From NCBI RefSeq assembly GCF_025770765.1, contig NZ_JANZKY010000009.1:1-64000 (forward strand): a stretch of DNA of 64,000 nucleotides, in the 5' to 3' direction. Each line of letters begins with the position of its first letter. The stretch's first letter is position 1. Of the stretch, positions 17,582 through 27,203 are shown in pieces. Under the pieces are notes generated by a model that saw only the letters and a program-made list of their open reading frames with translations, did no database searches and had not been told where the DNA came from. Position numbers and translations under genes: made by a program. Source of the DNA: Propionivibrio soli (GTDB taxonomy: Bacteria; Pseudomonadota; Gammaproteobacteria; Burkholderiales; Rhodocyclaceae).

Positions 17582-18036
17582 GACGGGCTCCTCCCTGGCT
17601 GATGAAAGACGATCGGTGTCTTGCTCTTGCGACGCTCGAGGATTTCGAACAGCGCCATCCCCGCCAGCATGGCGACGACGAAGATAACGCCTTGCGGCAA
17701 CCCGCGGCCGAGGAGGACGAGCGCCGGTCCGGGGCAGATGCCAGCTAATCCCCAACCGACGCCGAAGGTGAGGCCGCCAAGCACGAGCCGGCGGTCGATC
17801 TGCCGCGCGGCTGGCATCTGCATTGGCAGTCCGAGGAATGACACGGTACGCCGCTTGGCGATGCCGAAGGCGACGAGGCCGACGGCAATGGCACCGCCCA
17901 TGACGAGCGCCAGCGACGGGTCCCAGGCGCCCCCGAGGTCAAGGAAACCGAGCACCTTCGCCGGGTCGGTCATTCCCGAAACGATGAGGCCGAAGCCGAA
18001 GACGAGGCCAGAAAGCAATGCGAAGAGGATGTTCAT
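17578..18036 (-). CDS. YeeE/YedE sulfur-transport protein, C-terminal half (DUF6691)
   Basis: A protein of 152 residues with about four membrane helices, starting at ATG 18036 (an upstream in-frame ATG exists but lies in the previous gene). It carries the family Cys motif GICPGPALVLLGRG and FGFGLIVSGMTDPAKVLGFLDL. Together with the preceding gene it makes up a split YeeE/YedE channel. Full-length YeeE takes up thiosulfate through relayed Cys contacts; the split pair in bigR operons is thought to export or import reduced sulfur species. Confidence 0.87.
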   Translation of the reverse strand: MNILFALLSGLVFGFGLIVSGMTDPAKVLGFLDLGGAWDPSLALVMGGAIAVGLVAFGIAKRRTVSFLGLPMQMPAARQIDRRLVLGGLTFGVGWGLAGICPGPALVLLGRGLPQGVIFVVAMLAGMALFEILERRKSKTPIVFHQPGRSPS

Positions 18037-18043
18037 GATGGAC

Positions 18044-18475
18044 TCAGGCGAACAGGTGACGAACGACAAAGACAGTGGCGAAGCCGGCGGCCATGAAGGC
18101 TCCGGTCGCGACCAGCGAGCGCGGTGACAGACGCGACAGGCCGCACACGCCGTGGCCGCTGGTGCAGCCGGCGCCGTAACGGGTGCCGATGCCGACTAGC
18201 AGGCCGGCCACAATGAGCGTTCCTGTTCCCGCGTCGATGCGAGACACCGGAAGCGGCGCGACGGTTGCAAACACCCACGGCGCGGCGAGCAGGCCGAGCA
18301 CGAAGGCGACGCGCCACGCGATATCGCCGCCCTTCGGGCGTAGCAAGCCACCGACGATGCCGCTGATGCCGGCGATGCGGCCGGAAAATAGCGCGAAAAT
18401 CGCCGCCGCCAGGCCGATCAGCAAGCCGCCGGCCAGCGCGCTATAGGGGGTGAAACCCGCCCAGTCGATGGTCAT
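18044..18475 (-). CDS. YeeE/YedE sulfur-transport protein, N-terminal half
   Basis: A protein of 143 residues with about four membrane helices, starting at ATG 18475 and overlapping the regulator stop. The motif [17 protein letters not shown] is diagnostic and contains the Cys that in YeeE contacts thiosulfate. It pairs with the next gene, which holds the complementary Cys motif, and acts in the inner membrane. The gap to that gene is only seven bases. Confidence 0.87.
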   Translation of the reverse strand: MTIDWAGFTPYSALAGGLLIGLAAAIFALFSGRIAGISGIVGGLLRPKGGDIAWRVAFVLGLLAAPWVFATVAPLPVSRIDAGTGTLIVAGLLVGIGTRYGAGCTSGHGVCGLSRLSPRSLVATGAFMAAGFATVFVVRHLFA

Positions 18476-18792
18476 TTGCGGCCTCCGCAGTAAAGCGTAT
18501 AGAGTTTTTCGAGGATCACGAGCACGTTCGGGTCGGCGATGGAATAGAAGATCTGCTTGCCGGCGCGCCGGGTGCTCACCAGTTCTTCCTGCCGCAACAC
18601 GCCGAGCTGCTGCGACAGCGTCGGCTGCAGGATGCCGAGCAATTCTTCGAGTTCGCCGACCGAGCGCTCGCCCTGGCTCAACTGACACAGCAGCAACAGC
18701 CGATCGGGGTTGGCGAGCGCGCGCAACAGGCCCGTCGCCTCCGCCGCCGCCTTGCGCATACGTTCAATGTCGAGTTTCGGGGTTTCGCTCAT
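18472..18792 (-). CDS. bigR: ArsR-family persulfide-responsive repressor (BigR/SqrR type)
   Basis: A protein of 106 residues with an ArsR winged helix (LRALANPDRLLLLCQLSQGE, ILQPTLSQQLGVLRQEEL). Cys36 and Cys102 are 66 residues apart, the same spacing as the redox pair of BigR (Cys42/Cys108), which forms a tetrasulfide link on exposure to persulfide and releases DNA. It heads the operon with a split YeeE transporter and an ETHE1-like dioxygenase, as in known bigR loci. An AT-rich inverted repeat lies directly upstream. Confidence 0.88.
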   Translation of the reverse strand: MSETPKLDIERMRKAAAEATGLLRALANPDRLLLLCQLSQGERSVGELEELLGILQPTLSQQLGVLRQEELVSTRRAGKQIFYSIADPNVLVILEKLYTLYCGGRK

Positions 18793-18815
18793 GTGCGCAC
18801 CTTAAAATTAAACAT

Positions 18816-18848
18816 CACTAATATATATAATTGTATATTGTTTTAGTG
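18816..18848. promoter_or_regulatory. AT-rich inverted repeat, probable BigR operator and promoter
   Basis: CACTAA and TTAGTG form an outer inverted repeat, and AATATA/TATATT an inner one, in an AT-only patch of otherwise GC-rich sequence 24 bases upstream of the repressor ATG. BigR boxes in other bacteria are AT-rich palindromes overlapping the -10. Inferred from sequence. Confidence 0.6.
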
Positions 18849-18988
18849 GGTGGGGTGCTCACAAAGTTCCCGTTACTGAAGCGATTTGTTCTGCTGCGCG
18901 CGGGCTTTAAGAGCGCAGTTCGTTTACGCCGAAAACGGGGGACGCGGGAGTTCCGTGTCAGACGGTGCGAGTCCAGTCCGTCGCTCAG

Positions 18989-19240
18989 TTACAGCCCGAG
19001 TTCTTCACCTTCTTGGCGGAAGACGGCATCGGCCCCGCTTTCCTCCGACAGCGGAGGCCAATCGACTTCGGTAGCGAGGGCGAGTTCCTCGGCGGGGCGT
19101 GCGTCCGTTTTCAGGGACAGGACGACGGGCAGGTCGCATTCAGGGCAGACGCGATACTCGGCGGCGGCGTTCGCCGCGGTTTCGAAACGGTGTGCTTCCA
19201 CGGGGCTGTGGCAATTGGGGCAAAGAATCCGCGCAGGCAT
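18989..19240 (-). CDS. Small zinc-ribbon-like protein
   Basis: A protein of 83 residues with two CxxC pairs, CPNC near residue 7 and CPEC near 32, framing a compact zinc ribbon, then an acidic tail. AGGAGA sits properly before ATG 19240. A LexA-type palindrome ends 15 bases upstream of the start, suggesting induction by DNA damage. No family name is known to me. The gene stands alone on its strand between the bigR operon and priA. Confidence 0.65.
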   Translation of the reverse strand: MPARILCPNCHSPVEAHRFETAANAAAEYRVCPECDLPVVLSLKTDARPAEELALATEVDWPPLSEESGADAVFRQEGEELGL

Positions 19241-19255
19241 GGCCGGTTCTCCTGA

Positions 19256-19275
19256 TACTGTATGGATGTACAGTA
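19256..19275. promoter_or_regulatory. LexA (SOS) box
   Basis: The 20-mer has TACTGT and ACAGTA arms around eight bases, matching the CTGT-N8-ACAG consensus used by beta- and gammaproteobacterial LexA. On the minus strand TATACT within it can serve as a -10 for the 83-residue gene, leaving a leader of about 20 bases. No other gene start is near. Confidence 0.75.
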
Positions 19276-19600
19276 TAGCAGGTGACGCTCCTGAGGCTTC
19301 CCATCCATCCTTCTGACAGAGCTCAAACGGTGGCTGATCTAGCGGCGGCAGCGGCCCCCTGCCGGCCTCCTCTTTTCAGCGGAGATGCAACAACTCGGGG
19401 CCTGGGCCGGCTCTGCAAAAGCAGTGACGGATACGTGGGTGCGAGGCGCCGTATCGCGACTCTTTGTCCCCGTGTCGGACGAGGTTTTGGACCTCGCATT
19501 CCCTCGGCTGCTTCGCAAAGGCCGACCTCCTCATCCCTAACCACGGTAAAAAACGTCATCTGGACGCACGCGAAAAGACCGGTCCACGACTGGCCGCACT
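19276..19600. other. Intergenic stretch downstream of priA
   Basis: About 325 bases between the LexA box and the priA stop codon. No gene, hairpin with T-run or RNA motif was recognised. Confidence 0.4.
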
Positions 19601-21649
19601 TCAGAATTCCAGCGGATCGACTTCGAGGTGCCAGCGCAGGCGCGAGGGTGATTTGATCGTATCCAGCACTTCCCGCCATTCGCCGAGAAAGAGCTGGAGC
19701 GCGCGCCGCGACGGCGATTCGACGAGCAGTTGGGCACGCTCCAGGTTGGCGAGGCGGGCAAGGCGCATCGGTACCGGGTCGTAGAGCATCGTATCCGGGT
19801 GGTTGGCGATTCCCGGCCAAGCCCGTGCGGTTTTTAGGTAGGCGAGGGCGTCGGCCATTTGCGGCGCCTCGGCCCGCAGCATCGCCTGATACGCGTACGG
19901 CGGAAAGCCGGCCTGTCGGCGTTCGTCGAGCTGCTGCGCAGCAAACGCCGGGTAATCGTGGCGCACCAGCGCGGCATATAGCGGATGTTCGGGAAACTGC
20001 GTCTGGATCAGCACTTCCCCGGGGAGCTCTGCGCGGCCGGCCCGCCCCGACACCTGCATCAACTGCGCGAAGAGCCGCTCGGGTGCCCGCCAGTCGGCGG
20101 CAAAAAGCGCCGAGTCGGCCCCGAGCACGCCGACGAGCGTGAGTTTCGGGAAATCGTGCCCCTTGGCGAGCATCTGCGTACCGACGAGGATATCCGCTCC
20201 GCCGCCGTGGATCTGTTCGAGCAGGGCTTCCCATTGCTTGCGGCTGCGTGCCGAATCCCGATCGACGCGCAGGACGCGGGCGGCCGGGAAGCGCTCGGCA
20301 AGGACTTCTTCGATCCGCTGCGTGCCGCGCCCAAAGGGCTGGATATCCTGATTGCCGCAGGTCGGGCAGGTTTTGGGCACCGGCCGCTCGTATCCGCAGT
20401 GATGGCAACGCAGGCGCCGATCGGCGAGATGCAGCACGAGGTTGGCCGCACAACGCGGGCAATGCGAGATCCAGCCGCAGGCGGTGCACGTCAGCACGGG
20501 AGCGTAGCCGCGCCGATTGAGAAAAACGAGGCTCTGTTCGCCGCGCGCGAGACGCTTTTCGATGCCGGCGAAGATGGCGCCGGAGATGCCGTTCTGCAGT
20601 TTTTCCAGGCGGGTATCGATGCGCTGGATCGTCGGCAGGCGAGCGTTGGATACCGCACGTTCGCGCAGCGTCAGCAAAGCGTAGCGGGCCGGGGTACGCG
20701 CATCGGTCGCGTTGGCCCAGCTTTCCAGCGACGGGGTGGCAGAGCCGAGGACGATCGGGATGCCGCGCTCGCGCGCCCGGAAAACTGCCACGTCGCGCGC
20801 CGAGTAGCGCATGCCGTCCTGCTGTTTGAACGAGGGATCGTGTTCTTCGTCGACGATGATCAGGGCGAGGTCCGGCATCGGCGTGAATACCGCCAGGCGG
20901 GTGCCGAGCACGATGTGCGCCGTGCCGTCGAGTGCGGAGCGCCAGTTGCGCGCGCGCTTCGCTTCGGTCAGTTCGCTGTGCAGACTCACCAGGCCGGCGG
21001 CCGGAAAACGCGCGGCGACGCGTTCCTCGAGTTGTGGCGTGAGATTGATTTCGGGGACCAGCAGCAAGGCTTGGCCCCCCGCCTGCAGCGTACGTTCGAT
21101 CAGGCGCAAATAGACTTCCGTCTTGCCGCTGCCCGTGACGCCGTGCAGCAGGTGCGCCGAAAACCCCTCGCCGGCCTCCGCGATTCTGGCAAGCGCCGCT
21201 TCCTGCTCCGCCGTAAGGGTAGGTGGTATTTGCGCCGGACTCGGCTTGGCAGAGCGCTTGGGCTCGCGCGGCTTCGGCGGATCGACGCGGCGTAGCGCCG
21301 CCGGGAGCGTCGATAACATGACCTCGCCGAGCGGGGCGTGGTAATACCCCGAGCAGAACTCGCACAGGCGGAACCAGTCAGCCGGCAACGGCGGCAGATC
21401 CCGGCGTACCGCGGTCAGGGGTTTGAGCTGCGCGTCCGGCAGATCGCTGCCGGCCGGGAGATCGACGAGGATGCCCAGCCGCGCGCGCGTTCCGAAGGGG
21501 ACGTCAACGCGGCGGCCGATATCGCCCGCGTCGACCTCCTCACTGTCGGGAATTTCGTAATCGAACAAGCGATAGAGCGGCACATCGAGAGCGACGCGCG
21601 CGATCCGGCGACGAGGAAGGCCGGCGTTAGGCGCGCTCATCGGAGCCAT
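19601..21649 (-). CDS. priA: Primosomal replication restart helicase PriA
   Basis: A protein of 682 residues (673 or so if the second ATG at 21640 is used). It shows an N-terminal DNA-binding domain, helicase Walker A HGVTGSGKTEVYLR, DEEH box IIVDEEHDPSFKQ, and eight zinc-ligand Cys in CTACGWISHCPRC and CHHCGYERPVPKTCPTC. PriA recognises stalled forks and loads DnaB through PriB/DnaT. It is slightly shorter than E. coli PriA. It follows hemE on the same strand, separated by a 324-base gap that carries a palindrome and a DnaA box. Confidence 0.93.
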   Translation of the reverse strand: MAPMSAPNAGLPRRRIARVALDVPLYRLFDYEIPDSEEVDAGDIGRRVDVPFGTRARLGILVDLPAGSDLPDAQLKPLTAVRRDLPPLPADWFRLCEFCSGYYHAPLGEVMLSTLPAALRRVDPPKPREPKRSAKPSPAQIPPTLTAEQEAALARIAEAGEGFSAHLLHGVTGSGKTEVYLRLIERTLQAGGQALLLVPEINLTPQLEERVAARFPAAGLVSLHSELTEAKRARNWRSALDGTAHIVLGTRLAVFTPMPDLALIIVDEEHDPSFKQQDGMRYSARDVAVFRARERGIPIVLGSATPSLESWANATDARTPARYALLTLRERAVSNARLPTIQRIDTRLEKLQNGISGAIFAGIEKRLARGEQSLVFLNRRGYAPVLTCTACGWISHCPRCAANLVLHLADRRLRCHHCGYERPVPKTCPTCGNQDIQPFGRGTQRIEEVLAERFPAARVLRVDRDSARSRKQWEALLEQIHGGGADILVGTQMLAKGHDFPKLTLVGVLGADSALFAADWRAPERLFAQLMQVSGRAGRAELPGEVLIQTQFPEHPLYAALVRHDYPAFAAQQLDERRQAGFPPYAYQAMLRAEAPQMADALAYLKTARAWPGIANHPDTMLYDPVPMRLARLANLERAQLLVESPSRRALQLFLGEWREVLDTIKSPSRLRWHLEVDPLEF

Positions 21650-21973
21650 CCCGCCAATTGGTCAGGCCGCTTAGCTTCGATACTTCGCGCGAGTTCTCCA
21701 AAAACCGCGTAAGTGATTGCGCGGCCAGGGCTTTCCATTGTTGTGCACAATTTCTGTGGATAAATCTGTGGGTGAAACGCTTGCAAAACTCGGAAACCCT
21801 CGCTCCACCGAGCTTCCAGACGCTTTGCCAAAAATTTGAGCGGGTGTTTTCCCTATACAAATCAGTCACTTAATAATAAGTGACTGATTATGAAAGGACT
21901 TGTAACTTTTTGTGACAGGAGGCCTATTTCTGTGCATAAGTCAAGTTGAATGTGGACCAGCAGTCATCTTTTT
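21650..21973. other. hemE-priA intergenic region with DnaA-box-like sequence
   Basis: Contains TGTGGATAA at 21755-21763, a perfect DnaA box on the minus strand, inside a stretch with related TGTGCACAA and TGTGGGT words, plus the palindrome listed separately. No gene is seen. The priA promoter must lie here. A single DnaA box far from the origin could be chance or a DnaA-titration or regulatory site. Confidence 0.45.
21860..21889. repeat. Perfect 13-bp inverted repeat upstream of priA
   Basis: AATCAGTCACTTA and its exact complement are separated by ATAA. There is no T-run on either side in the usual terminator position, so it may be an operator or an mRNA structure rather than a standard terminator of hemE. 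Confidence 0.7.
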
Positions 21974-23035
21974 TTACGATTTTTTGCTGTACTCATGGAC
22001 AGTACGAACCAGCACATCCACGCTCTCCGGGGGCGTGTGCTGCGAAATGCCGTGTCCGAGGTTGAAGACGTGGCCTGTACTCCCCGGACCGAAGCTGTCG
22101 AGCACCCGCTTCGTTTCCGCGGCAATCGACTCCGGCGGCGCGAAGAGCACGGCCGGGTCGAGATTCCCCTGCAACGCCACTCGCTCGCCGACGCGGCGGC
22201 GCGCTTCGCCGATATCGATCGTCCAATCAAGGCCAATACCGTCGCAGCCAATGTCCGCGATCGACTCCAGCCACAAGCCGCCGCCTTTCGTGAAAACGAT
22301 CGAGGGCACGCGTTCGCCGTCGTGCTCACGGATCAAGTTAGCGACGATCCGCTGCATGTAGGGCAGCGAAAACTCCCGATAGGCGGCGGCCGACAGGGCG
22401 CCGCCCCAGGAATCGAAGATCATCACAGCCTGCGCGCCCGACTCGATCTGCGCGTTCAGGTAGGCCGTGACGGCCTCGGCGGTGACGGCGAGGATGCGAT
22501 GCAGCAAGTCCGGACGGGTGTAGAGCATCGTCTTGACGTGCCGGAATTCGCTGCTCGACGCCCCTTCGATCATGTAGCAGGTCAGGGTGAACGGGCTGCC
22601 GGCAAAACCGATCAGCGGCACCGAATTGGCCAGCGCGCGCCGGATCTCGGCAACGCCGTCGGTCACGTACCGGAGGTGGTCGTAAGGCTCCGGCACGGCC
22701 AGATCGCGAATCACCCACTCCTCGCGCAACGGGCGTTCGAAGCGAGGTCCTTCGCCCTCCTCGAAGTACAGGCCGAGACCCATCGCGTCCGGAACCGTGA
22801 GGATATCCGAAAACAGGATCGCCGCATCGAGATCGTAGCGGGCCAGCGGCTGCAACGTCACTTCGCAAGCCAGCGAAGGGTTCTTACATAGCTGGAGGAA
22901 GCTCCCCGCGCGACGGCGCGTTTCGCAGTACTCCGGCAGGTAGCGCCCGGCCTGACGCATCAGCCAGACCGGCGTACGGTCCGTCGGCTCTTTGAGCAGG
23001 GCACGCAGGAAAGTGTCGTTGGTCGGTCGCGTCAC
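21974..23035 (-). CDS. hemE: Uroporphyrinogen decarboxylase
   Basis: A protein of 353 residues, normal length. It removes four carboxyls from uroporphyrinogen III to give coproporphyrinogen III in haem synthesis, in the cytosol. Marks include [13 protein letters not shown] near the N-terminus, the Asp-containing [24 protein letters not shown] and the C-terminal [16 protein letters not shown]. It lies 56 bases downstream of the ntrX-like gene on the same strand. Confidence 0.95.
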   Translation of the reverse strand: MTRPTNDTFLRALLKEPTDRTPVWLMRQAGRYLPEYCETRRRAGSFLQLCKNPSLACEVTLQPLARYDLDAAILFSDILTVPDAMGLGLYFEEGEGPRFERPLREEWVIRDLAVPEPYDHLRYVTDGVAEIRRALANSVPLIGFAGSPFTLTCYMIEGASSSEFRHVKTMLYTRPDLLHRILAVTAEAVTAYLNAQIESGAQAVMIFDSWGGALSAAAYREFSLPYMQRIVANLIREHDGERVPSIVFTKGGGLWLESIADIGCDGIGLDWTIDIGEARRRVGERVALQGNLDPAVLFAPPESIAAETKRVLDSFGPGSTGHVFNLGHGISQHTPPESVDVLVRTVHEYSKKS

Positions 23036-23091
23036 GAGGACTCCGCAGCAAAGATTGAAGGAGAGTTTTTCGCCGTCAGGGGCATCGCGGG

Positions 23092-24369
23092 CTACTGGCC
23101 CTTGTCGACCGATTCGGCTTCTTCCATGCGTCGCCCGGGATTAAGGCCAAGCTGTTTGAGCTTGCGATAGAGGTGGGTGCGCTCAAGGCCCGTACGATCC
23201 GCGACTCGCGTCATATTGCCACCTTCGCATTTCAGGTGGTGTTCGAAATACAAGCGCTCAAACGCTTCCCGCGCATCGCGCAGCGGCTGGTTGAACAAGG
23301 GCAGGGCAGGCGCGGCGGCGGGCGGCGGGCCGCCATCGCGCAGCAGCAGGCTTTCGACGTCCTCGACGGTGATTTCTTCTTCCAGTGCCGAGAGTGCAAG
23401 GTTCTTCACCGCCGCCAGCAACTCGCTCCACTCCCCCTGCCAATGGTGCAGGCGCAGTGCGTTCAAGGCCGCAGTTGAGAAATAGCGCGAAGGAACGCCG
23501 TTGCGCTCGACGAGGTGGGTCAGGACCAGCGACGCGATTTCCGGTACGTCGTCAGTGTGGCTGGAGAGCTGCGGCAACGAAACCCAAACTTCGCCGAGGC
23601 GAGCAACCAGTGTTGGCTCCCATCCCGACTCCACGAGGTCGGACAAGGGGCGCGGGGTGGCGGCGATCAATTGCAGGTTGTACTTTTCGAGCCGTTCGAG
23701 GGCGTAGGCAAGGTTTTTCTGCTGCAGCTTGGTGATCAGCATCAAGTCGCCGATGAACAAGATGCCGCCGGCCGCGTTCTCCAACATCTCCTGCGTCAAC
23801 GGAGCACTCGAAATCGAGAGGTCGAGCCATGGCGTCTTCGGCGTATGCAAGGTACGCGCGCAGATTTCAGCGATGCTCCCCGCCGCACTCTTGAGCAGCA
23901 GAACCGACGTCTTGGCGGCGGTCTGCTCGAGCCGCTTCTTCAGGTCGCGCAGCAGCGGCGACCGTGAGAAGGCGTCGAGCGTCAATGGCGGCTTCTGCGG
24001 TGCGACTTCATGCTTGAGTGCCTTCTTGACCGTGGTCAGAAGTTTTTGCAGGGCGATGGGTTTTTCGAGGAAGTCGATCGCACCGACCCTAGTGGCTTCC
24101 ACCGCGGAGTCGATCGTGCCATGACCCGACATCATCACCACCGGCATCGTGAGCAGGCCGGCGGCCGACCATTCCTTGAGCAGCGAGATACCGTCGATGT
24201 CCGGCATCCAGATGTCGAGGAGCACGAGATCCGGTCGCTTTTCATTGCGCGCCACGCGGGCCGCGGCCGCATCTTCGGCAAGCGTTACCGAGTGCCCTTC
24301 GTCGGTGAGGATCTCGGAAAGCAGCTCCCGGATGCCCATTTCGTCGTCGACGACCAATATTTGCGCCAT
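23092..24369 (-). CDS. ntrX: NtrX-like response regulator with degenerate AAA+ domain
   Basis: A protein of 425 residues. An intact receiver (1-120, phospho-Asp in [13 protein letters not shown]), a central region in the place of the sigma-54 ATPase, and a C-terminal Fis-type HTH ([24 protein letters not shown]). The central region has no recognisable Walker A ([12 protein letters not shown] replaces it) and no GAFTGA loop, so it cannot activate sigma-54 in the classic way. It probably acts as a repressor or sigma-70 activator partnered with the kinase encoded two bases upstream. Confidence 0.88.
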   Translation of the reverse strand: MAQILVVDDEMGIRELLSEILTDEGHSVTLAEDAAAARVARNEKRPDLVLLDIWMPDIDGISLLKEWSAAGLLTMPVVMMSGHGTIDSAVEATRVGAIDFLEKPIALQKLLTTVKKALKHEVAPQKPPLTLDAFSRSPLLRDLKKRLEQTAAKTSVLLLKSAAGSIAEICARTLHTPKTPWLDLSISSAPLTQEMLENAAGGILFIGDLMLITKLQQKNLAYALERLEKYNLQLIAATPRPLSDLVESGWEPTLVARLGEVWVSLPQLSSHTDDVPEIASLVLTHLVERNGVPSRYFSTAALNALRLHHWQGEWSELLAAVKNLALSALEEEITVEDVESLLLRDGGPPPAAAPALPLFNQPLRDAREAFERLYFEHHLKCEGGNMTRVADRTGLERTHLYRKLKQLGLNPGRRMEEAESVDKGQ

Positions 24370-24371
24370 GA

Positions 24372-26519
24372 TCAGTTCTCTTCGGATATTTCGGTGGTGC
24401 TCGGGCTCAACACGGGCGCCAGGGGCAGCCGGATGCTGACCTCGGCACCGCGTTGTCCACGGTTTCGGATACGGATACTGCCTTGATGCTCGTCCACGAT
24501 CTTCTTGACGATCGCAAGTCCCAGCCCGGTTCCCCTCACCTTCGTGGTGACGTAGGGTTCGAAGACGCGGGCAATGATCTCGGGCGGGAAGCCGGGGCCT
24601 CCGTCGATCACGGCTAGCTCAGCCTGTCCGTCAACCAGGCGCGTCGCAATGCCGATCTCCGGGTCTGCAGTTTCTTCCTGCGCATCTTCGGCATTGCGCA
24701 GCAGATTATGGATGATCTGCCGCATTTGCGTCGCATCGCCGAGGACCGGCGGCAGATCCGCCGCGAGACCGACGTCGATGCGGGCCAGCGAGGTTTCGTA
24801 CAGGCCGAGCACCTCGCGAATCAGCGCATTGAGGTCGAGGACGGCAAGTTCCGGCGCCGGCATGCGCGCGTAGTCGGAGAACTCGTTGACCATGCGCTTC
24901 ATCGCCTGCACCTGATTGATGATCGTTTGCGTCGCGCGGTTCAACATTTCAGCGTCATTGCCGGCCAGCTTGTCGGCGAACTTCACCTGCAGCCGTTCCG
25001 CGGACAACTGGATCGGCGTCAACGGATTCTTGATCTCGTGCGCCAGTCGCCGCGCCACTTCGCCCCAAGCGGCGCTGCGTTGGGCGGCGACAAGCCGCGT
25101 GACGTCGTCGAAAACCGCCACATAGCCGCCATTGACGCCCGGCGGCAGTTCGGTGCCGCGCAGCAACAAGATCTGAGGTGCTCCGCCTGGACGGTCGAGC
25201 TGGATCTGCCGCTGCCACTCCTTGCCCGGGTTCTCTTCGAATGCCTGACGTATCTCGTGGCCGAGCGCCTGTTCGGTTGGCCAGGCTTCGGGTGGCTGGC
25301 CGAGCAGGCACGACAGGTCGTCGTCGAGGATGGTCTGCGCGCCTTGGTTGGCCGTGCGAAGAGCGAAGCTCCGATCGAACACGAGAACGCCGGCGGAGAG
25401 ATTGGCAAGGATCGACTCGAGATAGGCGCGTGCCGACTCGAGTTCCGCCCGGTGACGTTCGGTGTCGCGACGCGCTTCGTCGAGCTGGCGCGTCATGCGA
25501 TTGAACGATTGCGTCAGCACGCCGAGTTCATCTCGGCTATAGATCGCCTGACGCGGCGTGAAGTCGCCCGCCGCGACGGCCTGTGTGCCTTCGGCAAGAA
25601 TCGACAGCGGCGCCGACAGCCGACGCGCCAACACAAAAGCCACGGCGATGGCGGTGAAGAGAGCCAGCAAGACGGTCAGGGTCAAAGTCATCGCGTAGAT
25701 GCGGGTCAGGCCCTCGCGGCCGAGCGAGAGTTCCTGGTAATCGCGATAGACGTTCTGAACGCGGTCGGCGTTCATCGCCAAATTGGAGGGCACCGGCTGC
25801 GTGAGTTGCAGGATGCGCGTATCCATGCCGAGGCCGACCGGTGCGACGGGAACGAGCACGCGCAGGATGAGCCCGGTTTCGCCGGCGCTCTCGATTTCGC
25901 GATATCCGCGTCCCAGTCTGGCTTGACGCAGTTGGTCGAGCGAGGGCGGCACCGGCAGGAAGTTCGACAAGTCGCTCGTTGCCGTGGCCAGAAGTTCGCC
26001 GCTCGTCGTAAACAACGCCAGATACTGAACGCCCGACTGTTCGCGCAAGCGGCTGAGGGCAAGACGGCGCTGCGCCTCGGATTGTTCGGCCAGGTCGAAC
26101 GCCATGCTGCGTCCCTTTTCGCCCAGGTCGTCAAGCAGCGAATCGAGAGCGCTACGCCCGAGATTGAGTCCGGATTCGAGTGCTTTTTCTACACGCACGT
26201 CGAACCATGTCTCGATGCTCTTGGTCACGAACTGCACCGAAACGGCGTAGATCAGCACGCCGGGTAGAACCGCCATGACGCCGAACATCAGCATCAGGCG
26301 CAACTTCAGCCGCGAGCCGAAGACCTGCAGGCGATACTCCTGCCACAGCGCGCGCACCTGCCACACGATGAGCGCGAAAAGCGAAAGCGCCACGAAGGCA
26401 TTGAGACCGAGGAGCCACCGGTAATGGCTTGCGAACAATGCGGTATTGGCACTCGCCGAGGCGAGCAAAAAGAGCAGGATGCCGCCAAAGGAGGCCGCGA
26501 CGATGATCAGCGTCCTCAT
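24372..26519 (-). CDS. ntrY: NtrY-like membrane sensor histidine kinase
   Basis: A protein of 715 residues. Several N-terminal helices (about 5-100, plus one near 285-305) frame a periplasmic sensor, then HAMP ([23 protein letters not shown]), PAS ([18 protein letters not shown]), H-box [15 protein letters not shown] and HATPase_c with GGPGFPPEI and [12 protein letters not shown]. It overlaps the DUF4390 gene by ATGA and passes phosphate to the NtrX-like regulator encoded next. NtrYX pairs have been linked to nitrogen, redox and envelope control. Confidence 0.92.
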   Translation of the reverse strand: MRTLIIVAASFGGILLFLLASASANTALFASHYRWLLGLNAFVALSLFALIVWQVRALWQEYRLQVFGSRLKLRLMLMFGVMAVLPGVLIYAVSVQFVTKSIETWFDVRVEKALESGLNLGRSALDSLLDDLGEKGRSMAFDLAEQSEAQRRLALSRLREQSGVQYLALFTTSGELLATATSDLSNFLPVPPSLDQLRQARLGRGYREIESAGETGLILRVLVPVAPVGLGMDTRILQLTQPVPSNLAMNADRVQNVYRDYQELSLGREGLTRIYAMTLTLTVLLALFTAIAVAFVLARRLSAPLSILAEGTQAVAAGDFTPRQAIYSRDELGVLTQSFNRMTRQLDEARRDTERHRAELESARAYLESILANLSAGVLVFDRSFALRTANQGAQTILDDDLSCLLGQPPEAWPTEQALGHEIRQAFEENPGKEWQRQIQLDRPGGAPQILLLRGTELPPGVNGGYVAVFDDVTRLVAAQRSAAWGEVARRLAHEIKNPLTPIQLSAERLQVKFADKLAGNDAEMLNRATQTIINQVQAMKRMVNEFSDYARMPAPELAVLDLNALIREVLGLYETSLARIDVGLAADLPPVLGDATQMRQIIHNLLRNAEDAQEETADPEIGIATRLVDGQAELAVIDGGPGFPPEIIARVFEPYVTTKVRGTGLGLAIVKKIVDEHQGSIRIRNRGQRGAEVSIRLPLAPVLSPSTTEISEEN

Positions 26520-27190
26520 TTGCGCTCCGTGGCCGCGGGTGCGGGAATCGGGTTGGGTGCGGCAGACGGCGCCGCGGAAGTCCCCGAAGCCGACGAGGAA
26601 GAGGAGGAAGGGGGAGAAGAGGGTGAGGCCGGCACGTGCGACGTTTCCTCCGGGGCGAAATCCCAGCGTCGCCAGTCGGATGCCAGATTCCAGTCCTTAT
26701 TGGCGAGCGCGGTGACCTGGAATGTCTTTGGCATTTGGCTTAGATCGAGGCGCATCCGCACGCCCGCTTGGTAGTCGTGATCGGCGTTCACTTCGCCTTT
26801 TTCGAGAACCTGCCAGTGGCGTAGACGGGAGATGAGGCCGAGCGCCTCATCGAGCGATGGGAAGCTCTGGTGCAACGCGCCGGTGGAGACGCGGTACTGG
26901 CGCGTCAGCGCGTGATACGAGATCTGATAAGTCCGCGAGCGCCGGATCACGTGCTCGTCGAGCCAATACCAACGCGAACGGTTGAGTTCGAACTCCACCG
27001 TGAAGTACAACGGCACCCCCTTGGCAACCGTCTCTTCGAGGCGTCGATTGAAGTTGATGTTGAAATCCACCGCCAAACTGTAGCCGTCATCATTCGCTGT
27101 AAGTTGCGGGTTGCGCACACTGATGTCCGCGGCGCAAACCACCTGGGCCGCAAGCAACAGGAATAGGCCAGCCAGCAAACGCCCTGACAT
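26516..27190 (-). CDS. DUF4390 family exported protein
   Basis: A protein of 224 residues from ATG 27190; the signal peptide [20 protein letters not shown] supports this start over an upstream ATG that overlaps rsmB. The body has the DUF4390 pattern ([37 protein letters not shown]). The tail is a low-complexity Ser/Pro/Ala stretch of about 45 residues. In many betaproteobacteria this gene sits between rsmB and ntrY as here. Its function is unknown; an envelope role related to the kinase is possible. Confidence 0.85.
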   Translation of the reverse strand: MSGRLLAGLFLLLAAQVVCAADISVRNPQLTANDDGYSLAVDFNINFNRRLEETVAKGVPLYFTVEFELNRSRWYWLDEHVIRRSRTYQISYHALTRQYRVSTGALHQSFPSLDEALGLISRLRHWQVLEKGEVNADHDYQAGVRMRLDLSQMPKTFQVTALANKDWNLASDWRRWDFAPEETSHVPASPSSPPSSSSSSASGTSAAPSAAPNPIPAPAATERK

Positions 27191-27203
27191 GCGAATCAAC
27201 GAA

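Noticed and set aside
19323-21365. 680-codon minus frame inside priA, and other long frames within priA and ntrY (e.g. 24708-26267 plus)
   Set aside because: Shadow frames of well-supported genes with no domain features or ribosome sites.
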